This document shows positions 17,787-25,888 of a stretch of DNA of 64,000 bases, piece by piece. Both the position numbers and the translations under genes were made by a program. The notes under the pieces were generated by a model. The model had not been told where the DNA came from. It was given only the letters and a program-made list of their open reading frames with translations, and made no database searches. The first letter of the stretch is position 1; each line of letters begins with the position of its first letter. This DNA comes from Rhizobium sp. NFR07. GTDB taxonomy: Bacteria > Pseudomonadota > Alphaproteobacteria > Rhizobiales > Rhizobiaceae. The DNA lies in contig NZ_FOKM01000011.1 of assembly GCF_900111905.1 (NCBI RefSeq), positions 1 to 64,000 on the forward strand, written 5' to 3'.

Positions 17787-18293
17787 TCACGTCGGGCAGG
17801 CTTCGGCCTTTCCGTAATCCGCAGCGCCTCCTGTGCCGAAGACCTCCGGGTTCGCCTCGTAGCCCGGCCCGATGACCAGCGGCTTTGTCGGCAGGACGGT
17901 CTGGTCCACGTCGGAGGTAATGCTGGTCTCAATCTCCTGCAGCACCTCGCCCGAGGTATCGAGAATGCGGATCGTCACGGCATAGGGATGGCCCTTGCGC
18001 ACGCATTGAACATGCGGACTCTGGATCGCAATCCTCTCGTCCACGGCAAAGATTTTTTCCCCCGTCGTCAGTGTTTCGCCACCCTTCGGGTTCTCGAATT
18101 CCGCGACTGCAGTGCTGCCTTCCGGCAGAGGGCCAAGCTTGCGCAGGGTGACGAGGTACTTGGCTGTGGCAACGCGATAGTTGAAGACGAAGATCCGCCC
18201 GGTAAGTTCGACGAGCTTTCCGTCGGTTTCCCGCTGGCAGCCGGGAAGCAGGATTGAAACCAGAGTGATGGCGAACACGGCACGGATCATCAT
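17787..18293 (-). CDS. Putative lipoprotein of unknown function
   Basis: 168 residues. MMIRAVFAITLVSILLPGCQ is a lipoprotein signal peptide with lipobox LLPGC, so the mature protein should begin at Cys19 and be anchored in a membrane facing the periplasm. The mature part looks beta-rich (GRIFVFNYRVATAKYLVTL, HPYAVTIRILDTSGEVL) and ends with a short Gly-rich tail containing a Cys (KAEACPT). No domain is recognised. Its ATG overlaps the stop of the CGNR regulator gene (ATGA), so the two are translationally coupled, an unusual pairing of a regulator with a lipoprotein. Confidence 0.78.
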   Translation of the reverse strand: MMIRAVFAITLVSILLPGCQRETDGKLVELTGRIFVFNYRVATAKYLVTLRKLGPLPEGSTAVAEFENPKGGETLTTGEKIFAVDERIAIQSPHVQCVRKGHPYAVTIRILDTSGEVLQEIETSITSDVDQTVLPTKPLVIGPGYEANPEVFGTGGAADYGKAEACPT

Positions 18294-18835
18294 AGCGCCC
18301 GTTCCTTTCGCCGGTCTTGGAAGCGCTTGGCCTTCTCCCGGTTGCCGCAGACGGCCATGTCGCACCAGGCCCGGCTGCGGTTCTTGCTTCTGTCGACGAA
18401 CAGCCAGCCGCAATGGCCGCAGATCTTGAGCCGTTCGATCGCGCTGGCATCGAGCAGGCGCAGCGCCGAGTGGGCGGTAGCCGCCTCCAGCGATGCAGCG
18501 TCCGACCGCCGCAGCAGAGCGGCGATCGCCTCAAGCAGATCGGCCAGCATTCCGCCATTCGCCCGACCAAGAACACGTGCACGAAAATAGCGGTCAATTG
18601 CCTCCCGAAGGTCAATGAAGCGAGATTGGTCGCTTGGCTTCGACGGCGCCAGATCGCCAAACAGCGCTCGCTCGGCCGAGAACGCTGACGCCGCAGCAGG
18701 AAAGGCTTCCAGTTGTACGGGATCGGCGAAACGATCCACGCTGCGCGACGGATCGAAGCGTAGGATCACGCTATTGGCGACATCGAGCGCCAGTGCGCCA
18801 CCGGCGAAACGATGCTGTGTCCAGGCAAAGCTCAT
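18290..18835 (-). CDS. ABATE/CGNR zinc-finger putative transcriptional regulator
   Basis: 181 residues. The N-terminal part (MSFAWTQHRFAGGALALDVAN, about 1-120) fits the ABATE domain. The C-terminal CGNR zinc finger reads CGHCGWLFVDRSKNRSRAWCDMAVCGNREK, in which CxxC and C-x4-CGNR supply four zinc ligands. Such proteins are thought to be stress- or ligand-responsive transcription factors. The gene diverges from the LivH-type permease, with a perfect inverted repeat between them that could be its own operator. It overlaps the lipoprotein gene by 4 bases. Confidence 0.85.
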   Translation of the reverse strand: MSFAWTQHRFAGGALALDVANSVILRFDPSRSVDRFADPVQLEAFPAAASAFSAERALFGDLAPSKPSDQSRFIDLREAIDRYFRARVLGRANGGMLADLLEAIAALLRRSDAASLEAATAHSALRLLDASAIERLKICGHCGWLFVDRSKNRSRAWCDMAVCGNREKAKRFQDRRKERAL

Positions 18836-18840
18836 GGATC

Positions 18841-18878
18841 CAATATAACTGGTAAAATGTCTTTTGCCAGTTATATTG
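18841..18878. promoter_or_regulatory. Perfect 12-bp inverted repeat, candidate operator of the CGNR regulator
   Basis: CAATATAACTGG (18841-18852) and CCAGTTATATTG (18867-18878) form a perfect inverted repeat with a 14-base spacer. It fills most of the 61-base gap between the divergent CGNR gene and the LivH-type gene. The position 6 bases from one start and 18 from the other suits an operator covering both promoters. Confidence 0.65.
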
Positions 18879-18896
18879 ACGACGCCTGGAGGATGC

Positions 18897-19793
18897 ATGG
18901 CTTATCTGCTGCAGCAACTCGCGAATACCGTACCGATCGCGTCACTCTATGCCGCGCTGGCGTTTGGTTATGCCATTGCATTCGCAGTCACCCGGCGGGC
19001 CGATATCACCTATGGCGCCATCTTTGTTTTCGCCGGACATCTTCATCTTCTTGGCGCCCATTTCGGTTGGGAGAGCCTGCGGCTCGTGCTGCCGGCCGCG
19101 ATCTCGCTCGGAGCCATTCTGGCCTTGGGCGGCGGTCTTATGACCGGCGCCATCGTCAGCCGTTACGTCCTGCTGCGGCTCGTGCGCGCATCCGCGAATG
19201 CGCTGATCGTTGCAACGCTCGGTATCCTGCTCGTGTTGATGGAGGGCGCACGGCTGGCCTCCGGCAGTCGGGAGCTCTGGTTGTCGCCATTTCTCAACCA
19301 GCCCGTCTCTCTATCGCTAGGGCAGGGGGGTGGGGTGACGCTGACGGTGATCCAGCTTGCCAATGCGGCGATCATGCTGGCCGCAGTCGCGCTCGGTCAT
19401 CTCATCTTGTCGCGGCATCGCGCCGGACGCATCTGGCGGGCAGTGGCCGATGATCCGTTCGCCGCCGAACTGCTCGGCGTGAATTCCCACCGGGTCTTCG
19501 TGCTTGCCTATTCGGCGGCGGCCTTCTACGCCTCGCTCTCCGGCGTGCTTGCCACCTCCTATTACGGCACGATGGATTTCGGCGCCGGCCTGCTCTTTGG
19601 CCTGAAAGTCGTTCTGATCGCGGCGGCAGGCGGCCATTCCCATCCCCTGCGTTCGGCGCTTGGCGCGGCAGTGGTGGGATTGGGCGAAACCTTGTGGAGC
19701 GGCTATGGCCCGATCCTCTGGCGCGATTTCGCCGTGGTCTCGACACTCGTCTTTGTGCTGGTTCTCAGCCGGCGGAAGCGGGTGCTGCCCTGA
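18897..19793 (+). CDS. LivH-type branched-chain amino-acid ABC transporter permease (solitary)
   Basis: 298 residues, almost wholly hydrophobic, with about eight membrane segments. Family-typical pieces are ANALIVATLGILLVLMEGAR, the cytoplasmic loop RIWRAVADDPFAAELLGVN (coupling helix of HAAT permeases), and SGVLATSYYGTMDFGAG. The ATG at 18897 is preceded by CTGGAGGA. LivH normally works with LivM, two ATPases (LivG, LivF) and a binding protein. None of these is nearby; the following genes are moaE and moaD on the other strand. It may borrow partners encoded elsewhere. Confidence 0.85.
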   Translation: MAYLLQQLANTVPIASLYAALAFGYAIAFAVTRRADITYGAIFVFAGHLHLLGAHFGWESLRLVLPAAISLGAILALGGGLMTGAIVSRYVLLRLVRASANALIVATLGILLVLMEGARLASGSRELWLSPFLNQPVSLSLGQGGGVTLTVIQLANAAIMLAAVALGHLILSRHRAGRIWRAVADDPFAAELLGVNSHRVFVLAYSAAAFYASLSGVLATSYYGTMDFGAGLLFGLKVVLIAAAGGHSHPLRSALGAAVVGLGETLWSGYGPILWRDFAVVSTLVFVLVLSRRKRVLP

Positions 19794-19799
19794 ACCGCG

Positions 19800-20264
19800 C
19801 TAAGCCCACTTGTCGCGAGCGGTATCGTCGGTGCCCTTGGCCTCTATCCAGTCCCCCGCGGTGCCGTCCACCGCATGTTCCTTCTTCCAGAAGGGAGCCG
19901 AGGTTTTGAGGAAATCCATGATGAAGTTGGCGCCGTCGAAGGCGGCCTGCCGGTGCGGTGCGGTGGCGATCACCAGCACGATGTTCTGGCCCGGTTCGAT
20001 CTTGCCGTAACGGTGGATGGCGGTTGCACCAAGAAGCGAGAAACGCTCGATGGCGAGATCTGCGATGCGGCGCATCTCTGTCTCGGCCATGCCCGGATAA
20101 TGCTCCAGCTCCAAAGCCGAAAGCTTGCCCTGTTCGCCGCGGCACAGGCCGACGAAGGACACGATCGCGCCGATATCGGTGCGGCCGGCAGTCAGCGCAT
20201 CGAGCTCGCTCTGCAGGTCGAAGTCATGCGCCTGAACGCGGATGATGGGAGTGATTTCGGTCAT
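19800..20264 (-). CDS. moaE: Molybdopterin synthase catalytic subunit MoaE
   Basis: 154 residues, typical of MoaE, which with the MoaD thiocarboxylate converts precursor Z (cPMP) into molybdopterin. Conserved parts are GAIVSFVGLCRGE, LELEHYPGMAETEM, HRYGKIEPGQNIVLV, the region around FDGANFIMDFLKTSAPFWKK with the active-site lysines, and the C-terminal DWIEAKGTD. It lies downstream of moaD on the same strand, separated by a 122-base insert holding a palindromic repeat. Confidence 0.95.
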   Translation of the reverse strand: MTEITPIIRVQAHDFDLQSELDALTAGRTDIGAIVSFVGLCRGEQGKLSALELEHYPGMAETEMRRIADLAIERFSLLGATAIHRYGKIEPGQNIVLVIATAPHRQAAFDGANFIMDFLKTSAPFWKKEHAVDGTAGDWIEAKGTDDTARDKWA

Positions 20265-20282
20265 CTATACTCTCCGAATAAG

Positions 20283-20383
20283 GGCCGGATTTACCGGACC
20301 GTATCCCGGCCCTTCGCTCTGCTCAGGGCGTTCGTCACTGAAATCGATTCACTGGATCGATTTCTCCGGCTTTACCGGATCGT
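20283..20383. repeat. Palindromic intergenic repeat between moaD and moaE
   Basis: Within the 122-base moaD-moaE spacer is a perfect 9-base inverted repeat, GAAATCGAT-TCACTGG-ATCGATTTC (20340-20364). It is flanked by two near-identical segments, CCGGATTTACCGGACCGT (from 20284) and CCGGCTTTACCGGATCGT (from 20366). This mosaic of palindromes resembles the intergenic repeats known from rhizobial genomes; that assignment is an inference. A long insert between two genes usually packed together supports it. Confidence 0.5.
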
Positions 20384-20386
20384 TCC

Positions 20387-20644
20387 TCACCCACCCGTCA
20401 TCGGCGGGAAAATGCCGATTTCGCGCGCCCCGGCGATCTTCTCGGAATGCTCGACATGCTCCTGGTTGATCGCAACCCGGATCACGTCGGGATATTGAAG
20501 CGCGTTCTCGTATTCCTCGCCCAGGCCCTTGAGGTGGGAAAGCAGATCGCGAACGGTAACAACGTCGGCGGGAAGCTCGATTTCCTCTTCCGGCTTGCCG
20601 ATGCGCTCGCGCACCCAGGCGAAATAAACGAGATTAGTCTTCAT
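20387..20644 (-). CDS. moaD: Molybdopterin synthase sulphur carrier subunit MoaD
   Basis: 85 residues, ubiquitin-like fold, beginning MKTNLVYFAWVRERIGKPEE and ending FPPMTGG. The C-terminal Gly-Gly is adenylated and thiocarboxylated before sulphur is passed to precursor Z in the MoaE active site. The ATG overlaps the pgsA stop (20641-20644, ATGA), so pgsA-moaD-moaE probably form one transcript. The supply of molybdopterin is relevant to the oxidoreductase at 29227. Confidence 0.93.
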   Translation of the reverse strand: MKTNLVYFAWVRERIGKPEEEIELPADVVTVRDLLSHLKGLGEEYENALQYPDVIRVAINQEHVEHSEKIAGAREIGIFPPMTGG

Positions 20645-21228
20645 TCTTCATCCACCAGATGCTTCACGCCGGCGCGAAAATAGTCGTAGCCGGTGTAGAA
20701 GGTCAGGATTGCCGCGATCCACAGAAGCGCAATGCCCATTTCCGTGGTGTAGGGCACGATCTTGTCGCCCGCGGGACCGGCCAGAAGAAACGCAATCGAC
20801 ACCATCTGGATCGTCGTTTTCCACTTGGCGACGCGCGTGACCGGAACCGAAACCTTGAGCGCCGCAAGATATTCGCGCAGGCCAGAGACGAGGATCTCAC
20901 GGCAGAGAATGGTGATTGCGGCCCATAACGACCAGCCTGCGATTGTCTGGTCGGCAGCCAGCAGCAGAAGCACCGCTGCAACCAGCAGCTTGTCGGCGAT
21001 CGGATCGAGCATGCGGCCGATATTCGACGTCTGGTTCCAGATGCGGGCGAGGTATCCGTCGAGATAATCGGTTATCGAGGCGACCACGAAGATCCAGAAT
21101 CCGGCCCAGCGGGCAAAGTCCGAGCTTTCGAGCTTCCCTTCGACAAAGAAGCAAAGCACGATGACCGGCACGGCAAAGATGCGCGCATAGGTCAGAAGGT
21201 TAGGGATATTGTATGCGCGGGAAGCCAT
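20641..21228 (-). CDS. pgsA: CDP-diacylglycerol--glycerol-3-phosphate 3-phosphatidyltransferase
   Basis: 195 residues with about five membrane segments. The CDP-alcohol phosphotransferase signature is complete: DYLDGYLARIWNQTSNIGRM followed by LDPIADKLL (D-G-x2-A-R-x8-G-x3-D-x3-D). It makes phosphatidylglycerol phosphate, the precursor of phosphatidylglycerol and cardiolipin, in the inner membrane. The start MASRAYNIPNLLTYARI is typical. About 110 bases separate it from uvrC upstream, so it may share that transcript or have its own promoter. Confidence 0.95.
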   Translation of the reverse strand: MASRAYNIPNLLTYARIFAVPVIVLCFFVEGKLESSDFARWAGFWIFVVASITDYLDGYLARIWNQTSNIGRMLDPIADKLLVAAVLLLLAADQTIAGWSLWAAITILCREILVSGLREYLAALKVSVPVTRVAKWKTTIQMVSIAFLLAGPAGDKIVPYTTEMGIALLWIAAILTFYTGYDYFRAGVKHLVDEE

Positions 21229-21339
21229 GTCGGACCTGTGCTAACGGTTTGTCCCTAGTTGATGTTTCCAAGCCGAAGCGTCAACAGGGTTTCGCGGCTT
21301 TTTTACAGACGATTGCGTTAGTTAGTACGGGGCGCGCCG

Positions 21340-23403
21340 TCAATTCGCCCGCGTCTCATGAAAATGATTGTAGACCTGCTTCGCCACAGCCTCGGAAATA
21401 CCTTCGACCGCCATCAGATCGTTGAGGCCCGCGCGTGAGACCGCCTTGGCGGTACCGAAGTGCTGCAGGAGCTTGCGCTTGCGGCCCGGACCGATGCCGG
21501 AGATCTCGTCCAGCGGGTTCTTGATCATCTCCTTCTTGCGCCGCGCCCGATGCGAGCCGATGGCGAACCGGTGCGCCTCATCGCGCATGCGCTGGATGAA
21601 ATAGAGAACCGGATCGCGCGGCGGCAGCGAGAAATCGCTCTTTCCATCGGCGAAGAAGCGCTCGCGGCCGGCATCGCGATCGACGCCCTTGGCGACGCCG
21701 ATGGCGGTGACCACGTCGCGTATGCCGAGTTCGTCGAGGATTGCGCGAACGGCCGTCATCTGCCCCTGTCCGCCGTCGATCAGGATCACGTCCGGCCATG
21801 CGGGGAAGGCAGCATCGTTGATATCGTCGCTGGCTGTCTCGGTGTCCGCCGCTGTTGCCGCTGCCGATATGCTGCGGTCGGGAATGCCTTCCTCCTTGAT
21901 CAGCCGCGAAAAACGCCTCGTCATCACTTCCTTCATCATCCCGAAGTCGTCACCCGGAGTGATGTCGGTCGATTTGATGTTGAACTTGCGATACTGGCCC
22001 TTGACGAAACCTTCAGGCCCGGCGACGACCATGCCACCGACCGCATTCGTGCCCATGATATGCGAGTTGTCGTAAATCTCGATCCGCCGCGGCACATAGG
22101 GGAGGGTGAAGGTTTCCGCCAGGCCTTTCAGCAGGCGCGCCTGCGACGAGGTTTCCGCCAGCTTGCGGCCGTGCGCCTCGCGGGCATTGGCGAGAACATG
22201 ATCGACGAGATCGCGCTTCTCGCCGCGCTGGGGCACCGATATAGTGACCTTTTGGCCGGCCTTTTCGGACAGTGCGAGCGACAGGAGTTCCTGTTCCTCG
22301 ACGGTCTCCGACAGGAGGATCTGCTTCGGCACCGGCTTGTCGTCATAGAACTGCGCCAGAAACGCGTCGAGAATCTCGGCGCCGGACATCTGTGGATCGG
22401 CCTTAGGGAAATAGGCGCGGTTGCCCCAGTTCTGGCCGGTGCGGAAGAAAAAGACCTGGATGCAGGAGAGGCCACCCTCGTGATGGATGGCGAAAACATC
22501 CGCTTCCTCGACGCCAGCGGGGTTGATGCCCTGGTGGCTCTGGACGTGCGAAAGCGCCGCCAGACGATCACGATAGATCGCGGCGCGTTCGAAATCGAGA
22601 TCTTCCGACGCCTCCTGCATCTGGCCGGCGATGGCCGATTTCACCTTCTGGCTCTTGCCGGACAGAAAGTCCTTCGCCTCCTGCACCAGATCCGCATAGC
22701 CGACATCGCTGATCTCATGGGTGCAGGGGCCGGAACAGCGCTTGATCTGGTAGAGAAGACAGGGGCGGGTGCGTGTCTCGAACACGCTGTCGGTGCAGGT
22801 ACGCAGCAGGAAGGCGCGCTGCAGCGAGTTGATCGTGCGACCGACTGCCGCCGCCGAGGCGAAGGGGCCGAAATAGTCGCCCTTGCGGGCACGCGCGCCG
22901 CGGTGCTTGAAGATCGCCGGTGCCCGGTGGTCGCCGGTGATTGTGATGTAGGGAAAGGACTTGTCGTCGCGCAGCAGGACGTTGAAGCGCGGACGCAATC
23001 GCTTGATCAGGTTCGCTTCGAGCAGCAGGGCCTCGGTTTCCGTCCGCGTCGTGACGAATTCCATATGCGTGGTTTCGCGCACCATGCGGGTGAGGCGGTT
23101 CGAATGCAGTCGCCCCTGTGCATAATTGCCGACGCGCTTCTTCAGGCTGCGGGCCTTGCCGACATACATGACGTCGCCGGCCTCGTTGAACATGCGATAG
23201 ACACCCGGTGCATTCGGCAGGTTCTTGACGAACTCGGCAATCAGGTCGGCGCCCTTCAGGCCGCTCTCGTTTTTAAGCGCTTCGTTCCAGTCGATCGACG
23301 CGGTTATGACGTCGGCAACCGTCTCCGGCGCCAGGACGTCATCCTCGTCGTCATCGGTCTCGTCATACAGAACGCCGCCGTCCGGCAGCTTTTTGTCATT
23401 CAT
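21340..23403 (-). CDS. uvrC: Excinuclease ABC subunit C
   Basis: 687 residues. An acidic extension of about 55 residues (DETDDDEDDVLAPE), longer than E. coli UvrC, precedes the GIY-YIG nuclease (NAPGVYRMFNEAG, VMYVGKARSLKKRV, about 64-90). A UVR motif follows (SEDLDFERAAIYRDRLAAL), then the RNase H-like C-terminal nuclease (IEIYDNSHIMGT, VILIDGGQGQM) and helix-hairpin-helix repeats (EISGIGPGRKRKLLQHFG). UvrC makes both incisions in nucleotide excision repair. The ATG at 23403 lies 11 bases after GGAG. Confidence 0.96.
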   Translation of the reverse strand: MNDKKLPDGGVLYDETDDDEDDVLAPETVADVITASIDWNEALKNESGLKGADLIAEFVKNLPNAPGVYRMFNEAGDVMYVGKARSLKKRVGNYAQGRLHSNRLTRMVRETTHMEFVTTRTETEALLLEANLIKRLRPRFNVLLRDDKSFPYITITGDHRAPAIFKHRGARARKGDYFGPFASAAAVGRTINSLQRAFLLRTCTDSVFETRTRPCLLYQIKRCSGPCTHEISDVGYADLVQEAKDFLSGKSQKVKSAIAGQMQEASEDLDFERAAIYRDRLAALSHVQSHQGINPAGVEEADVFAIHHEGGLSCIQVFFFRTGQNWGNRAYFPKADPQMSGAEILDAFLAQFYDDKPVPKQILLSETVEEQELLSLALSEKAGQKVTISVPQRGEKRDLVDHVLANAREAHGRKLAETSSQARLLKGLAETFTLPYVPRRIEIYDNSHIMGTNAVGGMVVAGPEGFVKGQYRKFNIKSTDITPGDDFGMMKEVMTRRFSRLIKEEGIPDRSISAAATAADTETASDDINDAAFPAWPDVILIDGGQGQMTAVRAILDELGIRDVVTAIGVAKGVDRDAGRERFFADGKSDFSLPPRDPVLYFIQRMRDEAHRFAIGSHRARRKKEMIKNPLDEISGIGPGRKRKLLQHFGTAKAVSRAGLNDLMAVEGISEAVAKQVYNHFHETRAN

Positions 23404-24021
23404 GCCATGTCTCCGCCCGGGCGCTTGGGGCGCCGGGCCCGAATTGCCGATGCGGGCTGGCGGCAGATCGCTGCGTGTCGCCGGGCTCGAATCGATGCGG
23501 ATTGCTTGTCGTCACAGATAGTGTCCGGATGCGTGCTTTGGAAGCGCCCCGCGCGGCCTGACACCTGAAGCAGTGCACGGGGAAATGAGGCAGCATTCGG
23601 ATGGTCACGGCGACGTGACCCGCATAACGACGCGGCAAACAGGTGATTTGGGGCGTAAACAATTATCATCCGCGATATCTGCGTCTGCTCTAAACTTGCG
23701 CAGTAAATGGATTTTGGTCGGCGGCGAAGAGTCTTTCGCGCTGTGTTGGTGACATTGACTTGGTTATTCTGGTCGGGTAAGAAATAAGTAATAAATGTAA
23801 ATGCGTTAATTTCTGAATTATTATTTTGTTATTGTTAACGGAATACATGTTGCGGCAAAGCAACGTCGAATTTTAGCCGTTCATCTGCCGCAATCAATTC
23901 ACATTTCGGCTTTCTCAATTCCTCATTTGCCATCCAAATTCTCCTCAGCCAGCAGGGAACAAAGCTGTCACCAACGATGTTGATGTGACGCCTCCCGGCA
24001 GCAGTAAAAGGAGAAAAATGT
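23404..24021. other. 618-base gene-free region between uvrC and the outer-membrane protein gene
   Basis: The first 290 bases are GC-rich and carry only short overlapping frames with no family resemblance. From about 23690 the DNA becomes AT-rich. A possible sigma-70 type promoter for the barrel gene is TTGACT (23755-23760) with TAAGAA 17 bases later (23778-23783), which would give a leader of about 230 bases. No RNA gene is recognised here. Confidence 0.4.
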
Positions 24022-24663
24022 ATGCGTATCCTCGTCGCAACTCTGATGGCCTCGGCTGCCACCTTCACGGCCTTTTCCGCGGCGAACGCCGCTGACGCCG
24101 TCGAGCAGATCCCGCAGGCTCCGGTCGCGGTCGAAGAATCGGCTCCGGAAGTCGGCAACTGGCAGGGCTACTATCTTGGTGCCTACGGCGCCTATGACTG
24201 GGGTCGCTTCGGCGGCGGCGACCATGACGGCGACAAGGCCGGCGGTGGCGCTTATACCGGTTACAACTGGCAGAGCGGCAAGATGGTCTACGGTATCGAA
24301 GCCGACGTCGGTTATAACGGCGAAAAGGATTCGACCGGTCCTGATCTTGAAGGCAAGGCCGGCTGGAACGGCTCTGTTCGCGGTCGCGTCGGTTACGACC
24401 TGAACCCCTTCCTGATCTATGGTACGGCTGGTGTCGCCCTGCAGGACAACGAACTTAAGGACGCGACGTCCTCCGACAGCAACACGGCCGTCGGCTACAC
24501 GGTCGGTGCCGGTGCGGAAGCCTTTGTCACCAACAACGTCACGGCTCGTATCGAATACCGCTACACCGATTTCGGTTCGAACAGCTACAACCTCGACTCC
24601 GGCCGCTTCTCGAAGGGCTATGACGATCACAGCGTCAAGGTCGGTATCGGCGTGAAGTTCTAA
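24022..24663 (+). CDS. Outer-membrane beta-barrel protein (Omp25/Omp31-like porin family)
   Basis: 213 residues. The signal peptide MRILVATLMASAATFTAFSA ends near ANAADA. The mature protein is built of alternating aromatic/Gly strands (WQGYYLGAYGAYDWG, GGAYTGYNWQ, FLIYGTAGVAL) and ends with phenylalanine (KVGIGVKF), as barrel proteins do for BAM recognition. It resembles the abundant 8-stranded surface proteins of Brucella and rhizobia (Omp25/31, RopB). An AAGGAG ribosome site and a strong terminator suggest high expression. No partner gene is adjacent. Confidence 0.88.
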   Translation: MRILVATLMASAATFTAFSAANAADAVEQIPQAPVAVEESAPEVGNWQGYYLGAYGAYDWGRFGGGDHDGDKAGGGAYTGYNWQSGKMVYGIEADVGYNGEKDSTGPDLEGKAGWNGSVRGRVGYDLNPFLIYGTAGVALQDNELKDATSSDSNTAVGYTVGAGAEAFVTNNVTARIEYRYTDFGSNSYNLDSGRFSKGYDDHSVKVGIGVKF

Positions 24664-24686
24664 TTTATAGCCTCATCAGGCTGGGG

Positions 24687-24718
24687 AAGCCCGCGGCGCT
24701 AGCGTCGCGGGCTTTTTT
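24687..24718 (+). terminator. Rho-independent terminator after the outer-membrane barrel gene
   Basis: AAGCCCGCG and CGCGGGCTT form a 9-base stem around a GCGCTAGCGT loop region, followed by TTTTT. It lies about 24 bases after the stop. Confidence 0.9.
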
Positions 24719-24737
24719 GTGTGTGGCGCCACGGCGC

Positions 24738-25727
24738 TCAGTCCATCTGGATATTGGCGCTCTTTACCACCGGCGCCCACTTGGCGAGTTCGTCGGTGAC
24801 ATGCTTGCCGAGGTCTTCCGGCGTCGATCCGACGATCGTGGCGCTGAAATCCTTCATGCGGGCGATGACGGCCGGGTCCTTGAGCGCCGTATTGGCTGCC
24901 TCGTTCAGCTTTGCAACGACCTCCGGCGGCGTGCCCGCGGGCGCAAACAGCGCGTTCCAAGTATAGGTCTCGTAGCCCGGCACGGTTTCGGCGACCGTCG
25001 GCACGTCCGGGAAGGACGGCGCGCGCGCCTTCGTCGTTACACCGAGCGCCTTTAGCGTGCCGGCCTTGATATGGCTGGACGAGGAGGGGAGGTTGTCGAA
25101 CATGATCGAGATCTGGTTGCCGATCAGGTCGTTGAGGGCAGGGCCTGCACCCTTGTAGGGAACGTGCTGCATCTTGACGCCTGCCATGCTGTTGAACAGC
25201 TCGCCGGACAGATGCAGCGGCGTGCCATTGCCCGATGATGCATAGGAGTACTTGTCCGGCTCCTTCTTCAGGAGATCGATCAGCTCCGCGACGGTATTGA
25301 CCCCGAGCTTCGGGTTGACGACCAGCACATTGGGCACGACGACGAGCAGCGAGACCGGCGCGAAATCCTTTTCCGGATCATAGGGTTTCTGCTTGAGGAT
25401 CAGCGGGTTGAGAGCGTGGGTTGCGACGGTGCCCATCAGGATCGTGTAACCGTCCGCTTCGGCACGGGCGACCCGGTCGGCCCCCAGGTTGCCACCTGCG
25501 CCGGCCACGTTTTCGACCACGACCTGCTGGCCGAGGATGTCGCCCATCTTCTGCGCGATGACTCGCCCGACCACGTCGGTCGAGCCGCCGGCCGCAAACG
25601 GCACGACGAGCGTGATCGTCTGTTCGGGAAAATTCTGGGCTGAAGCGGTTTGGCCAAGGGTGGCGAGTGATAGCGCCGAGCCGGCAAGAACAAGCGCGGC
25701 ACGCCGCGTCAACGCAGTAAACGTCAT
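24738..25727 (-). CDS. Tripartite tricarboxylate transporter (Bug family) substrate-binding protein, orphan
   Basis: 329 residues. The signal peptide has a twin-arginine-like TRRAALVLAG and ends near ASAQN. The periplasmic fold matches Bug/TctC proteins: PEQTITLVVPFAAGGSTDVVGRV, the GAGGNLGADRVARAEADGYT loop, ASSGNGTPLHLSGELF, HVPYKGAGPALNDLIG, and FPDVPTVAETVPGYE. Bug proteins bind carboxylates or similar small acids. No TctA/TctB membrane genes are adjacent, which is common for this family. I start at the ATG 25727, which has GGAGGAAATCAG before it. Confidence 0.9.
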   Translation of the reverse strand: MTFTALTRRAALVLAGSALSLATLGQTASAQNFPEQTITLVVPFAAGGSTDVVGRVIAQKMGDILGQQVVVENVAGAGGNLGADRVARAEADGYTILMGTVATHALNPLILKQKPYDPEKDFAPVSLLVVVPNVLVVNPKLGVNTVAELIDLLKKEPDKYSYASSGNGTPLHLSGELFNSMAGVKMQHVPYKGAGPALNDLIGNQISIMFDNLPSSSSHIKAGTLKALGVTTKARAPSFPDVPTVAETVPGYETYTWNALFAPAGTPPEVVAKLNEAANTALKDPAVIARMKDFSATIVGSTPEDLGKHVTDELAKWAPVVKSANIQMD

Positions 25728-25888
25728 CTGATTTCCTCCATCACGGCCTCCCGCCGCTCGTCTCATAGTAGCGGAGGAATGGTCGAGAGCAAGCGATTGA
25801 GCCGCTCGCCGGGATGGGAGGAAAGTCTAAGTGTCCTGCAGGTTGTGATGCGCACGGCCGTTGCTTCACCGGCCGTGGGCGGACTGGA

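Noticed and set aside
23400..23669. Minus-strand frame of 89 residues whose stop overlaps the uvrC start as ATGA
   Set aside because: No family pattern, Arg/Ala-rich composition typical of a chance frame in GC-rich DNA, and no ribosome site; uvrC has its own GGAG.
23790..23830. Possible CtrA site (TTAA-N7-TTAA) upstream of the outer-membrane barrel gene
   Set aside because: TTAATTTCTGAATTA has two mismatches in the second half-site and lies in AT-rich DNA where such matches are frequent.
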